A program made the position numbers and the translations under genes. Positions 28,339-37,185 of a DNA stretch of 64,000 nt are shown in pieces (position 1 is the stretch's first letter; each line of letters opens with the position of its first letter). Source of the stretch: Pelosinus fermentans JBW45 (lineage in GTDB: Bacteria > Bacillota > Negativicutes > DSM-13327). The notes under the pieces are model-generated. The model saw only the letters and a list, made by a program, of their open reading frames with translations, was not told the DNA's origin and did no database searches. The DNA is taken from NCBI RefSeq assembly GCF_000271665.2, contig NZ_CP010978.1, forward strand, positions 4,695,001-4,759,000, read 5' to 3'.

Positions 28339-29325
28339 GTGCACTATCATGAAATTATGACTCTGGGAGAGTCAATATTACAGGGACATCAAATTCAATA
28401 TGAAGAAGCATTACAGCTCACTACTATAATGAATGAAGACATTCCTTTACTTTCTGCTTTTGCTAATAAGATTCGTATCCAATTTTCTGGTAAAAACGTT
28501 GATATGTGCGGCATTGTAAATGCCCGCTCAGGGATGTGCTCTGAAGACTGTAAATTTTGCGCCCAATCCGTTTATCACGATACGAAGGCGCCTATACATA
28601 ATTTATTAGACATTGCGCAAATTGCTGCAGCAGCGCAAAAGGCTCAGGAACAAGGGGCAAAACGGATTAGCATTGTCACCAGCGGCAAGGGTATGGACAG
28701 TGACCCTGACTTTCCAAAGATCTTAGAGTTAATACAGGTAATTATGAACCATACCAGCTTAAAGGTCTGTGCTAATCTTGGCACACTTAGTCTAGAGCAG
28801 GCACGCATGCTGGCATCTGCCGGCGTCAAGCGTTATGCTCACAATTTAGAAACCAGCGAAAACTTCTATCCCTCGGTATGTACAACCCACTCTTATCAAG
28901 AACGTGTCAATACCATTCAGACGGCAAAAGCTGCTGGCATGGAGCTTTGCACCGGAGGTATTATTGGTATGGGAGAAAGCTGGCAGGATCGCATTGATTT
29001 TGCTTTTGCCTTAAAGAGCCTGGATGTTGCCTCCATTCCCATCAATATTCTCAATCCTATTAAAGGTACTGCTCTGGAAGATGTTACGCCTCCCTCTCCC
29101 CTTGATATTATTAAAACCTTTGCTATTTTTCGTTTTATTTTCCCTGACAAAATCATCCGTCCTGCTGGCGGTCGAGAAATAAGCTTGCGTGATATGCAGG
29201 GACACCTGATGTTATCTGGAGCAAATGGTCTTATTATTGGCAATTACTTAACCTTTACAGGTCGTAACACAGTGGCGGATTTTCAGATGGTACAAGACGC
29301 TGGGTTAATTCCTGCGCTACTGTAA
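28339..29325 (+). CDS. bioB: Biotin synthase homologue (radical SAM), first copy
   Basis: 328 residues. The radical SAM cluster motif is CSEDCKFCAQS (Cys67, Cys71, Cys74). Of the ligands of the sulfur-donating auxiliary cluster in E. coli BioB (Cys97, Cys128, Cys188, Arg260), the equivalents Cys144, Cys204 and Arg279 are present, but the Cys97 position is Ser111 in KRISIVTSG. This may alter or abolish the normal [2Fe-2S] cluster. The start is GTG with AAGGAGG eight bases upstream. A BirA operator precedes it, and a second bioB copy with all ligands follows after 70 bases. Confidence 0.88.
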   Translation: MHYHEIMTLGESILQGHQIQYEEALQLTTIMNEDIPLLSAFANKIRIQFSGKNVDMCGIVNARSGMCSEDCKFCAQSVYHDTKAPIHNLLDIAQIAAAAQKAQEQGAKRISIVTSGKGMDSDPDFPKILELIQVIMNHTSLKVCANLGTLSLEQARMLASAGVKRYAHNLETSENFYPSVCTTHSYQERVNTIQTAKAAGMELCTGGIIGMGESWQDRIDFAFALKSLDVASIPINILNPIKGTALEDVTPPSPLDIIKTFAIFRFIFPDKIIRPAGGREISLRDMQGHLMLSGANGLIIGNYLTFTGRNTVADFQMVQDAGLIPALL

Positions 29326-29395
29326 AAAACAAATAACTCTCGTAAATTACATGGCTATTTTTGAGAGTACACAAAGAATACTAGGAGGAATCAAC

Positions 29396-30388
29396 ATGGA
29401 CAACTATGATTTAATTTTTTCTCTAGGGAAAAAAATATTAGAAGGTAATCAGCTTACCTTCGATGAGGCCCTGTCCTTAACAACCATTGAAGAAAGTGAT
29501 ATTCCCATACTACTTGGCGTTGCAAATAAAATTAGGGAAAAGTTTACGGGATCCTATGTAGATACTTGCCAAATTCTGAATGCTCGTTCAGGAAACTGTA
29601 CGGAAGACTGTAAATTTTGTGCCCAATCTGCCCATCATGATGTAGAAGTAGATGTGTACCCACTCATGAATGAAAATGCAATTGTCCAGGCAGCCCAAAG
29701 AGCAGAGGAAGATTCTGCCTACCGTTTCTGTGTGATTACTTCGGGATGTGGCATGGAAGGTGATCGAGATTTTGAGAAAATTACAGCAGCAATTGAAAAA
29801 ATCGGTCAGGAAACAACTCTTCAACGTTGCTGTTCCTTAGGAACCTTGCAAGAACAACATGTAGCCGCACTCAAAAAAGCTGGTATTACGCGTTATCATC
29901 ATAATTTAGAAACCAGCGAAAGTCATTTTAGTGAAATTTGTACAACTCATACCTATGAAGAGCGTGTAAATACAATTAAAAGAGTGAAAGCTGCTGACAT
30001 TGAAGTGTGTTCCGGCGGTATCATTGGCATGGGTGAAACTTGGCGTCAGCGTATTGAATTGGCCTTTACATTAAAAGAATTGGATGTTGATTCCGTGCCC
30101 ATTAATGTTTTGAATCCCATTAAAGGAACCGCGCTGGAAAACCAAGAAAAACTGAACCCAATGGAAATTCTGCAGACCTTTGCTATTTTCCGAATGATTC
30201 TGCCTACAAAAATCATTCGTTATGCTGGCGGCCGCGAACATAATCTTGGAGAATTAGTTCCTCTAGGATTCTTATCCGGAGTTAATGGCATGCTTATCGG
30301 TCATTATCTGACTACACAAGGACGAGGAGCTAATAAAGATCTCCAAACTGTAACAGATTTAGGGCTAAAACTACTAAAAAACGCTTAA
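29396..30388 (+). CDS. bioB: Biotin synthase (radical SAM), second copy
   Basis: 330 residues. It carries CTEDCKFCAQS (Cys68, Cys72, Cys75) and all auxiliary-cluster ligands: Cys112 in RFCVITSG, Cys145 in QRCCSLG, Cys205 in VCSGG and the Arg of YAGGRE. It should convert dethiobiotin to biotin. ATG 29396 has AGGAGG seven bases upstream; an earlier ATG at 29351 lacks one. With no terminator after the first copy, both are probably under the BirA operator. The following cobT-like genes have a separate promoter. Confidence 0.9.
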   Translation: MDNYDLIFSLGKKILEGNQLTFDEALSLTTIEESDIPILLGVANKIREKFTGSYVDTCQILNARSGNCTEDCKFCAQSAHHDVEVDVYPLMNENAIVQAAQRAEEDSAYRFCVITSGCGMEGDRDFEKITAAIEKIGQETTLQRCCSLGTLQEQHVAALKKAGITRYHHNLETSESHFSEICTTHTYEERVNTIKRVKAADIEVCSGGIIGMGETWRQRIELAFTLKELDVDSVPINVLNPIKGTALENQEKLNPMEILQTFAIFRMILPTKIIRYAGGREHNLGELVPLGFLSGVNGMLIGHYLTTQGRGANKDLQTVTDLGLKLLKNA

Positions 30389-30407
30389 TAGTGACGCATT
30401 TTCAGCA

Positions 30408-30437
30408 TTGACGAGTAATGATTTTACTTGATATAAT
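30408..30437 (+). promoter_or_regulatory. Promoter of the arsAB-like operon
   Basis: TTGACG (30408-30413), 18-base spacer, TATAAT (30432-30437). Strong consensus match about 130 bases upstream of the first cobT-like start. Confidence 0.75.
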
Positions 30438-30491
30438 GGCAATGATTATAAATATAGCGTTGCTATCTCAGCGCAAAAATCAACAGTTGGT

Positions 30492-30529
30492 GGCTTTTTT
30501 GGTATTAATTTCCGAAAAAGCCCTTTTTT
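30492..30529 (+). terminator. Leader hairpin with T run (possible attenuator) before arsA-like gene
   Basis: GGCTTTTT (30492-30499) pairs with AAAAAGCC (30515-30522), followed by CTTTTTTC. It lies between the promoter and the start codon, so some transcripts may stop here. Confidence 0.6.
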
Positions 30530-30565
30530 CTGCATTAATGGTGACAAAGACAATTGGAGGTTACT

Positions 30566-31624
30566 ATGAGTTTATTATTCGAAACATGTTCGCAAATTGC
30601 CCCTTTAGATCAAAAAGTCATGGAAGCGGTTCAATTACGATTAGACACATTGATTAAACCCCAAAACAGTCTTGGCCGTCTGGAAGAGATGGTAAAGCAA
30701 TACGCTGGTATTCGAAAAGAAGAACTCCCTAGAGTGCCTCGCACATGCATGGTTATCGCCTGCGCCGATCACGGCGTAGCTCGCAACCAAATCAGTGCCT
30801 ATCCTGTAGAAACTACACTGCAAATGACTAAAAATTATGTGGGTGCCAAAGGTGCCAGCGCTAATGCTTTTGCAAACTTTAGCGGTGCTGATATGGTCGT
30901 AGTAGATGCCGGGGTTGCCGCTGACCTATCTGATACTAAAGGGCTATGGCATCGTAAAATTGCCTATGGGACAAAGGACTTCACGCAAGGTCCAGCAATG
31001 ACACGGGAAGAAGCCACTCAAGCCCTGGAAATTGGAATCGAAATCGTGAATGAAAAGGTGCGTGCTGGCTACAGTTGTTTCAGCCTGGGTGAAATGGGTA
31101 TCGGCAATACCACTTCCAGCGCAGCAATTGCAGCAGCCTTTACCAATATTACTCCCGAACAAGCTACAGGACGCGGCACTGGCATTTCAGACAGCCGTCT
31201 TGTCTTTAAAATTGATATGGTACGCCAGGCACTTACTGTGAATCAGCCAAATCCTCAAGATGGACTGGATGTTCTGGCAAAAATCGGAGGTTTTGAAACA
31301 GGGGTTTTAGCAGGAGTTATACTGGGTGCTGCTGCAAATCGCTGTGTGGTTGTTATTGATGGTCTTAATACAACTGCCGCTGCGTTGATTGCCAACGCTC
31401 TTCATCCCATGGTCCCCCACTACCTTATGCCTTCTCATTTATCAGGTGAACCTGCTCATCGCATTGCCCTAAAGTTTCTTGGCCTAGAAGCGTGCATTGA
31501 TATGGGAATTCGGCTAGGAGAAGCAATTGGTGCGTCTATAGTAGTCGATATGCTGGGTGCTTCTATTAAAATGCTGGCTGGTATGATTTCTTATGAAGAT
31601 TCTGCTGGTAAAAAGGAAGCATAA
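30566..31624 (+). CDS. arsA: CobT-family phosphoribosyltransferase, probable ArsA-like subunit
   Basis: 352 residues, homologous throughout to nicotinate-nucleotide:dimethylbenzimidazole phosphoribosyltransferase: ADHGVARNQISAYP, GEMGIGNTTSS (175-185), and the C-terminal SHLSGEPAHR and IRLGEAIGAS. Glu319 in the last motif corresponds to the catalytic Glu of CobT. A second CobT homologue follows 26 bases on. In Sporomusa ovata such a pair (ArsA and ArsB) forms a heterodimer that ribosylates phenol and p-cresol for phenolyl cobamides. I infer the same here; two independent CobT enzymes is the alternative. ATG 30566 has GGAGG upstream. Confidence 0.82.
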   Translation: MSLLFETCSQIAPLDQKVMEAVQLRLDTLIKPQNSLGRLEEMVKQYAGIRKEELPRVPRTCMVIACADHGVARNQISAYPVETTLQMTKNYVGAKGASANAFANFSGADMVVVDAGVAADLSDTKGLWHRKIAYGTKDFTQGPAMTREEATQALEIGIEIVNEKVRAGYSCFSLGEMGIGNTTSSAAIAAAFTNITPEQATGRGTGISDSRLVFKIDMVRQALTVNQPNPQDGLDVLAKIGGFETGVLAGVILGAAANRCVVVIDGLNTTAAALIANALHPMVPHYLMPSHLSGEPAHRIALKFLGLEACIDMGIRLGEAIGASIVVDMLGASIKMLAGMISYEDSAGKKEA

Positions 31625-31650
31625 TTTGTTGATAACAGGAGGTCTCACTT

Positions 31651-32748
31651 ATGATGCAAGATACGATTTCGTTAATTAAACCACTTGATACAATCGCGAT
31701 GGAAAAATGCCAAATACGCCTTGATAACTTAACCAAACCTCTAAACAGTTTATATTCATTTGAACATTTGGCACGTCAGCTTTCCGGTATTACTTATAAT
31801 CCTAGACCGCGCAGCCTAAAAAAAAGTATTATCATCATGGCAGCAGACCATGGGGTAGCAGCAGAAGAACCTTGCGCTTTTTCTAAACAAGAAGTGATCC
31901 TTCAAAGAATTCATAATATTTCACAAGGCGGCGCCGCAGTCAACATTTTCGCTGACCATGTTGCTGCCGATTTACTCCTTGTAGATATGGGTATTGCTGC
32001 CAACGTACCGCCTCTTCCTTTGGTAAGAAATGAAAAAATCGCCTATGGAACTAAAAACATAAATCATGGTCCTGCAATGACTCGGGAAGAAGCGATAAAG
32101 GCAATCGAGATTGGCATTAGAGTCGCTGCTGAAACTATTAAAAAAGGTTCTCATGTCCTAGGATTAGGCGAAATGGGAGTCGCCAATACGATTTCCAGTA
32201 CTGCTATCATTGCCTGCTACAGCCAAAGCCCGCTGACTGAGTTGGTGGGAAAGACTGCAGATTCTTCTAGCGATCTTTTTAATAAAAAACTTGCACTCAT
32301 TCGTCACGCCATTACCGTGAATACTCCAAATATTCATGATCCAATTGATGTATTAAGTAAGCTGGGTGGCTTTGAGATTGCTGGACTGGTTGGGGTTATC
32401 CTAGGTGCAGCTTCAGGCGGTGCTGCCATCGTCTTAGATGGTCTTGTAACCAGCACTGCTGCCTTACTTGCGGTAAAATTAGCTCCTCAAGTAAAAGACT
32501 ATCTCATTGGTTCTCATTGCCCCCCAGAACCTGCACATAAAGCCAGCCTTGACTTAATTGGCATTCCCGCTTACCTTCATCTCAACATCTTCTTAGGCGA
32601 AGGAGTGGGTGCTGCATTAGGAATGTCCTTACTCAATGCCTCATTACATGTTTTAAATGATATGAAAACCTTTGGCGATGCAGAGGTACCTGTCGCACAT
32701 GACGGACCGGGCGCTCTTAAACAAGATAAGAATGTAAAAGATGAATAA
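31651..32748 (+). CDS. arsB: CobT-family phosphoribosyltransferase, probable ArsB-like subunit
   Basis: 365 residues, the second member of the tandem pair. CobT motifs AADHGVAAEEP, GLGEMGVANTISS and the C-terminal SHCPPEPAH and IFLGEGVGAALG are present, with a Phe where CobT usually has Arg before LGEG. Divergence from both canonical CobT and its neighbour fits the ArsB subunit of the S. ovata heterodimer. AGGAGG lies eight bases before ATG. A short polar tail (last 20 residues) extends beyond the fold. A strong terminator follows immediately. Confidence 0.8.
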   Translation: MMQDTISLIKPLDTIAMEKCQIRLDNLTKPLNSLYSFEHLARQLSGITYNPRPRSLKKSIIIMAADHGVAAEEPCAFSKQEVILQRIHNISQGGAAVNIFADHVAADLLLVDMGIAANVPPLPLVRNEKIAYGTKNINHGPAMTREEAIKAIEIGIRVAAETIKKGSHVLGLGEMGVANTISSTAIIACYSQSPLTELVGKTADSSSDLFNKKLALIRHAITVNTPNIHDPIDVLSKLGGFEIAGLVGVILGAASGGAAIVLDGLVTSTAALLAVKLAPQVKDYLIGSHCPPEPAHKASLDLIGIPAYLHLNIFLGEGVGAALGMSLLNASLHVLNDMKTFGDAEVPVAHDGPGALKQDKNVKDE

Positions 32749-32750
32749 AC

Positions 32751-32793
32751 AAAAAGATGGCAGCAGTTCATAACAAACTGCTGCCATCTTTTT
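32751..32793 (+). terminator. Intrinsic terminator after the arsAB-like pair
   Basis: An 18-bp perfect stem (32751-32768 and 32776-32793) has flanking A and T runs. Confidence 0.93.
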
Positions 32794-32845
32794 GTTTATT
32801 CCATTAGAATTTAGATAAATTTTGTAAGCAAAAAATATAAATAAC

Positions 32846-32876
32846 CCCCTTTGTGTCCTTTGCGTCTTTGTGGTTC
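32846..32876 (-). repeat. Dispersed intergenic repeat, left unit, inverted (copy C)
   Basis: The reverse complement reads GAACCACAAAGACGCAAAGG followed by ACACAAAGGGG. It lies between convergent arsB-like and cheW-like genes; the flank before it (AAAACATATAAAACAATC on the minus strand) is shared with copy D. Confidence 0.85.
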
Positions 32877-32892
32877 GATTGTTTTATATGTT

Positions 32893-33372
32893 TTATGCAG
32901 GAACATAGTTCTGCAAATTTTCTAATGCAAGTCCATTAATCTCTACTCCAGTCAATAAATGATCCATATCTAACATAACAATGAGACGCTCCTCCACTTT
33001 GCCAATTCCAATTATGAATTTACTTTCTGCTTCTTGAATAAAAGAGGGCGCAGCTTCGATCTCTTCGGAATTAAATACCACAATGTCCGTTACTTCATCC
33101 ACTAAGCATCCTACGATACGCTCATTCGTCTGAACCATAATAATCTTACTTTCATCATTTATTACTTGGTTTTCTAACTTTAATTTTTTGCGTAAGTTAA
33201 AAACATATCGAACATTATCTCTCCAATTTATCATACCTTCCATATTGCCCAAGGTACCCGGGACCACCTGAATATTGACTCGATTCGCTCTAATAATACC
33301 ATGTACTGTTGCTGCCTCTAGGGCAAATTCAGTACCATTCATTTCAAAAACAACCATTTGTACACGTGCCAT
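32893..33372 (-). CDS. cheW: CheW-like chemotaxis coupling protein
   Basis: About 159 residues forming a single CheW domain: VQMVVFEMNGTEFALEAATV, GMINWRDNVRYVFNLRKKL, VGCLVDEVTDIVVF and a C-terminal VMLDMDHLLTG. CheW couples chemoreceptors to the kinase CheA. AGGAGA stands seven bases before ATG 33372; the longer frame starting at 33420 lies inside the receptor gene. It directly follows a soluble chemoreceptor gene, so the two are probably co-expressed, with CheA elsewhere. Confidence 0.88.
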   Translation of the reverse strand: MARVQMVVFEMNGTEFALEAATVHGIIRANRVNIQVVPGTLGNMEGMINWRDNVRYVFNLRKKLKLENQVINDESKIIMVQTNERIVGCLVDEVTDIVVFNSEEIEAAPSFIQEAESKFIIGIGKVEERLIVMLDMDHLLTGVEINGLALENLQNYVPA

Positions 33373-33409
33373 ACCATCATCTCCTAGCCCTAAATCAGTA
33401 ACTACACTT

Positions 33410-34459
33410 TTACATATCATTAGCTAAGGCATATAACTCTTCCGCCATGCCAGTTACTTCTTCAATGCTAGCGGTTACTTCCTCAATGGCAGCCGCCTGC
33501 TGTTCTACGGTTGAGCTGGTAGCACTTCCCATAGCAACGGTCTTATCTACGGATTGCTGAATAATGGTAGTAAATTCTTTAATTTTACCCACTGTCTGTT
33601 TCGAATCCCCGGAGAGCTTTCTGATTTCTTGTGCCACCACACCAAAACCGAGACCTGCTTCGCCTGCTCTGGCTGCCTCGATTGCTGCATTTAGTCCTAA
33701 CAAACGGGTTTCATCAGCAATTTCTTTGATAAAATCCATCACTTCATTAATTTTCCCTGATACTACATTTACGTTATTTATTTCTGTATTCAAGGAACTT
33801 TGATTCACGCTAACATCGCTTGCAGAAGCTGCCAGCTCTTCCATTGTAGCTGATATTTGAATCACACTATCATTAATAATACCAGCCATATTCCTTAATT
33901 TACTTTGCTGATACCACATTTTCGATAGGGTATTGGCAACTAAATATAAGACATGAGCAGCAGCCTCCACGCTTTTTCTAGGCACTTGCTTGATTTCACT
34001 TAACGACTTCATATATTCGTCAGGATCTACGCCGATTTCTTGGGCTATTTGACGAAATTTTCCTTCATCTGGAGCAGAAGTCAAAACCTGTCCGCCTAAT
34101 ATCGTCCCGATCTGTTTACCCTCCAGCATAATAGGAGCTGCAAAATCAACTAAACCAGCATGACAATCATAAATCGCTGGCTTGCCTGTTCTGGCGGACT
34201 CTTCACCGCCTTTGCTGTCACATTCCATACAGCGTTTGTTCCCAACATTCGATTCCCGCGTATGTTTCATACAGAATGTTGTGAAATTGCTGGGAGTAGT
34301 GACGGGCTTCCCCTCAATATCAACTGCAATACTGGCTACCCCTACAGCTTCGGCAAAGTTATCCTGAAAGGTCTGCAAAAAGTTTACATCAATAATATCT
34401 ACTAACTTGACTTTACTAAAATCTTCTAAAGGCTGTTTTACTGCTGTCACCTTTGTCAT
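33410..34459 (-). CDS. Soluble methyl-accepting chemotaxis protein with PocR sensory domain
   Basis: About 349 residues without membrane segments. Residues about 15-175 resemble the PocR ligand-binding domain (the Cys-containing FCMKHTRES and [10 protein letters not shown], then [17 protein letters not shown]). Residues about 190-349 form a short chemoreceptor signalling hairpin with its conserved tip ([15 protein letters not shown]). PocR domains sense small compounds such as 1,2-propanediol; four Cys residues suggest metal or redox sensing is also possible. ATG 34459 has GGAGG eight bases upstream, whereas the longer start lacks one. The cheW-like gene follows. Confidence 0.87.
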   Translation of the reverse strand: MTKVTAVKQPLEDFSKVKLVDIIDVNFLQTFQDNFAEAVGVASIAVDIEGKPVTTPSNFTTFCMKHTRESNVGNKRCMECDSKGGEESARTGKPAIYDCHAGLVDFAAPIMLEGKQIGTILGGQVLTSAPDEGKFRQIAQEIGVDPDEYMKSLSEIKQVPRKSVEAAAHVLYLVANTLSKMWYQQSKLRNMAGIINDSVIQISATMEELAASASDVSVNQSSLNTEINNVNVVSGKINEVMDFIKEIADETRLLGLNAAIEAARAGEAGLGFGVVAQEIRKLSGDSKQTVGKIKEFTTIIQQSVDKTVAMGSATSSTVEQQAAAIEEVTASIEEVTGMAEELYALANDM

Positions 34460-34603
34460 GGATTTTGCCTCCATTTTCTAATTTTTCAGTTTTTTATTTA
34501 ATGATAATTTTCGACAAAGACAACATGATTTCCTTGAGAATTTTTTAGCTTCATTATTGCACATTATTGCCATTTTTTAATCTTTTTGTAATATTATGTC
34601 GTT

Positions 34604-35419
34604 TTAACCAAACATAGCAATTCCTAATGGCGTAACTAACAAAGGATGAGGGGGAACGTGTACTTTACGTCCGAAAGCTTTGCTAAATTCTTCACCAAAA
34701 CCAGTCAGATAAGCGGTACCGCCTACCACATATACAGGGTAATCCTGATATTCATCATATTCTGCCAGCATGTTCTTTACAATCGTTGCCATCTTTTCAA
34801 TAACAGGTAAAACAACCGGCATGATGCGTCGATGCTGGGATACATCTTTTTTAAGAACTTCCGCTTCCTCGTAGGTAATTTTATATGCTCCAGACAGCAC
34901 CAGAGATATGTGAGTACCTCCTGTTGCCTCATCAGCGGTGAAAACTAAATCTCCGTTCTTTAATACAGCAATCCCTGTAGTTCCGCCACCAATATCCACC
35001 ACGATACCATGACCGATATTTAGAGCTTTAGCTGCTGCCACTGGTTCATCCACTTGGCAGATAGGTTCGATCCCCGCCCCTGCAATCACATGTCCGCAAG
35101 CCTGGGCATTACGCCCTACTGTACCTGGCGGAATGGCCGTTGCACCTTTCTCTAGAGTAATCCCCATAATGTTCTCTACCTCAACCTTTAGTTCTTCAAC
35201 AATCGTCGTCGCTCCCCTAAAATCAACAACTAAACCATCTTTCACCACCGATGCCCAGCGCAGGCTTCCAGCTACAGGATTCCCCTGGCTGTCAGTCACC
35301 ACCAGTACCACATCAGCCGTTCCCAAATCTACTCCCACTTTATAAGGTCCTGGCAAATCGGCTGCTGTTCCTGTTTCGATCAGATGATGCAATTGATGAA
35401 TCTTTTCATATGCTTCCAT
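34604..35419 (-). CDS. eutJ: EutJ-family Hsp70-like protein
   Basis: 271 residues with the actin/Hsp70 ATPase fold: phosphate loop YKVGVDLGTADVVLVV, a second loop GIVVDIGGGTTGIAVLK and VYVVGGTAYLTGF. Sequence and length fit EutJ, an ethanolamine-utilisation protein of chaperone type. No other eut gene or microcompartment shell gene is in the window, so its role here is unclear. ATG 35419 follows GGGAGG by six bases; the longer frame upstream is unlikely. The neighbouring receptor has a PocR domain, another link to microcompartment substrates. Confidence 0.85.
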   Translation of the reverse strand: MEAYEKIHQLHHLIETGTAADLPGPYKVGVDLGTADVVLVVTDSQGNPVAGSLRWASVVKDGLVVDFRGATTIVEELKVEVENIMGITLEKGATAIPPGTVGRNAQACGHVIAGAGIEPICQVDEPVAAAKALNIGHGIVVDIGGGTTGIAVLKNGDLVFTADEATGGTHISLVLSGAYKITYEEAEVLKKDVSQHRRIMPVVLPVIEKMATIVKNMLAEYDEYQDYPVYVVGGTAYLTGFGEEFSKAFGRKVHVPPHPLLVTPLGIAMFG

Positions 35420-35629
35420 ACTTGTCCTCCCTATCGCTATTGCCAAAGGCAATTGTATGCTCTTCCTTAACTTAACTCTAACTCGCTGACCAAGTCTCTC
35501 TTTATGATTATCCAAATCTTAATTTATATCCTGCTCCAAAAGGCCTAATAGAATGCCCACTTCTTTTACTATCTTGCTCAAATTATTTATAAAAGGCTGA
35601 TATATCCTCTTAAAACATATAAAACAATC

Positions 35630-35660
35630 GAACCACAAAGGCGCAAAGGACACAAAGGGC
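35630..35660 (+). repeat. Dispersed intergenic repeat, left unit (copy D)
   Basis: GAACCACAAAGGCGCAAAGG followed by ACACAAAGGGC, with the same AAAACATATAAAACAATC flank as copy C. No right end is seen. Confidence 0.85.
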
Positions 35661-35671
35661 TTAAAATTAAT

Positions 35672-35708
35672 AAAGAACCAAAATCTCATAAAGGAATTTT
35701 GGTTCTTT
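35672..35708 (-). terminator. Stem-loop downstream of the phosphatase gene
   Basis: AAAGAACCAAAAT and ATTTTGGTTCTTT form a 13-bp stem; on the minus strand it is followed by a T/A-rich tail. Confidence 0.75.
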
Positions 35709-35718
35709 ACATCGTGTA

Positions 35719-37002
35719 TTATTGGAATTTTATATTCTTATCAATGGACCAAGCATCAATTAACACACCACTTTGCTTATATGCTTTTACATGTAGAATC
35801 TGATTTTTCATCTCCACTACAAGATAATTTGGTTCATCCAATGGATTATAAAAGAATGCATCCCATTCACTTGCTGCCGTATCATTGTAGGTTTTGGTGC
35901 CGCTTCGCCCAGTCGTTACATAGATCGTCCCCTTGCCCGGACTATCTACCACTTGATCCTCATATATAGGATAGGTACGGGCGTAATTATGTTCGTGACC
36001 AGAAAAGACCACATCCACATGATATTTATCTAAGATAGGTACAAAAGCTCTTTTAATCCTGGAATTAGCTCCTCCCACCTTGTTATGGTATGGTGGTCTA
36101 TGTAAAAAAACAATTTTCCACTTTTTATCCGTTGCTGCCAGATCCTGCTCTAACCAAGTTTTCTGTATTTCTAGTATTTCGGGAATAAGCTGAACTTGTT
36201 CGCCGATTTGACTATCTAACATAACGAAATGTACATCCCCATAATCGAAAGAATAAACTTGCCTTCTAAGACTTTCAGGACCATTAACAGGGACTTTGAG
36301 TTGAGCCGTAAATAATACAGGCTGTGAAAAGCGCCTTTCTGGTGTATAGTTCTCATGATTACCCGTCAAAGGCATTGCTGGAATCCGATCAATGACCCCT
36401 TGACTCGCGTTAAACCATGCATCCCATTGCGCATAATCCTGCCCTACATCGACTAAATCTCCCACATTAATAAAAAATTTCGCATCTTGGTTAGTCTGAT
36501 ATGCCTGCTGCAGAGTCGTACGCCAAACCTCATAGTTAATACTCTGGGAATCGCCAAATACCAAAAATTTAAATCCCTCATTCTTTGCTGGCGGTGTAGA
36601 AAAAGTACGATTTTCCCCCCATCCACTGCCTTCATTGATTTGATATACATAACGTGTACCAGGCTTCAAACCCATTAGCGTAACCGAATGGATATTCATA
36701 TTTTCCCGATTCGTGACTAATGTCTCCATCTTGGCATCTATGATTCGGGCATTATGAGGAAAAGACTTAATTAATTCCCTCTGGGCATAACGCACCTGCC
36801 CCGCAAGTTCCGTCTCCTCTGTTCTCCAGGTAATAGTCTGGGTTGTTTTAGGATCGGACTCCCAAGTAAGGGTAACATGATCTACCCCAGCGGCAGCTGC
36901 CAAAGGCTGCTCTAAAAACGGCATCATAGAAGAAGCTATAAGAAGAACAATTCCTATAAAAGAGATACCAATGCTTTGAAATAACTTCCTTTTGTGCAGC
37001 AT
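35719..37002 (-). CDS. Exported purple-acid-phosphatase-type metallophosphoesterase
   Basis: About 427 residues: an N-terminal signal peptide (about 1-37, two hydrophobic stretches), a fibronectin-like N-terminal domain (about 40-130) and a dinuclear metallophosphatase domain with FLVFGDSQS, INVGDLVDVG, LTGNHENYT, FLHRPPYH and FSGHEHNYARTYP. These are the full ligand set of purple acid phosphatases. It probably releases phosphate from esters outside the cytoplasm. The start at ATG 37002 follows AGGGAGA. Flanking repeats D and E suggest a single-gene unit. Confidence 0.88.
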   Translation of the reverse strand: MLHKRKLFQSIGISFIGIVLLIASSMMPFLEQPLAAAAGVDHVTLTWESDPKTTQTITWRTEETELAGQVRYAQRELIKSFPHNARIIDAKMETLVTNRENMNIHSVTLMGLKPGTRYVYQINEGSGWGENRTFSTPPAKNEGFKFLVFGDSQSINYEVWRTTLQQAYQTNQDAKFFINVGDLVDVGQDYAQWDAWFNASQGVIDRIPAMPLTGNHENYTPERRFSQPVLFTAQLKVPVNGPESLRRQVYSFDYGDVHFVMLDSQIGEQVQLIPEILEIQKTWLEQDLAATDKKWKIVFLHRPPYHNKVGGANSRIKRAFVPILDKYHVDVVFSGHEHNYARTYPIYEDQVVDSPGKGTIYVTTGRSGTKTYNDTAASEWDAFFYNPLDEPNYLVVEMKNQILHVKAYKQSGVLIDAWSIDKNIKFQ

Positions 37003-37097
37003 GCTGTCTCTCCCTTGTCCAAATATATATGATCTCAATCATTTCATTTATAACATGTCATCAACTAAATATTCTTTAAAAAACCGATAAAGCGAAT

Positions 37098-37162
37098 GGA
37101 ACCACAAAGACGCAAAGGACACAAAGGGCTTAACCGCATTAGCCGCATTGTGCCTTTGTTTC
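37098..37162 (+). repeat. Dispersed intergenic repeat, compact two-ended copy (copy E)
   Basis: Left end GAACCACAAAGACGCAAAGG plus ACACAAAGGGC; right end GCATTGTGCCTTTGTTTC is the inverted partner. At about 65 bases it is the shortest two-ended copy, lying between the phosphatase and phosphoglucomutase genes. Confidence 0.85.
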
Positions 37163-37185
37163 ATAAAATCTCATCTTCTTCGCAC

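Noticed and set aside
29396-30388. Second bioB as HydE or PylB
   Set aside because: It has the CAQS segment, all auxiliary-cluster cysteines and the arginine of BioB.
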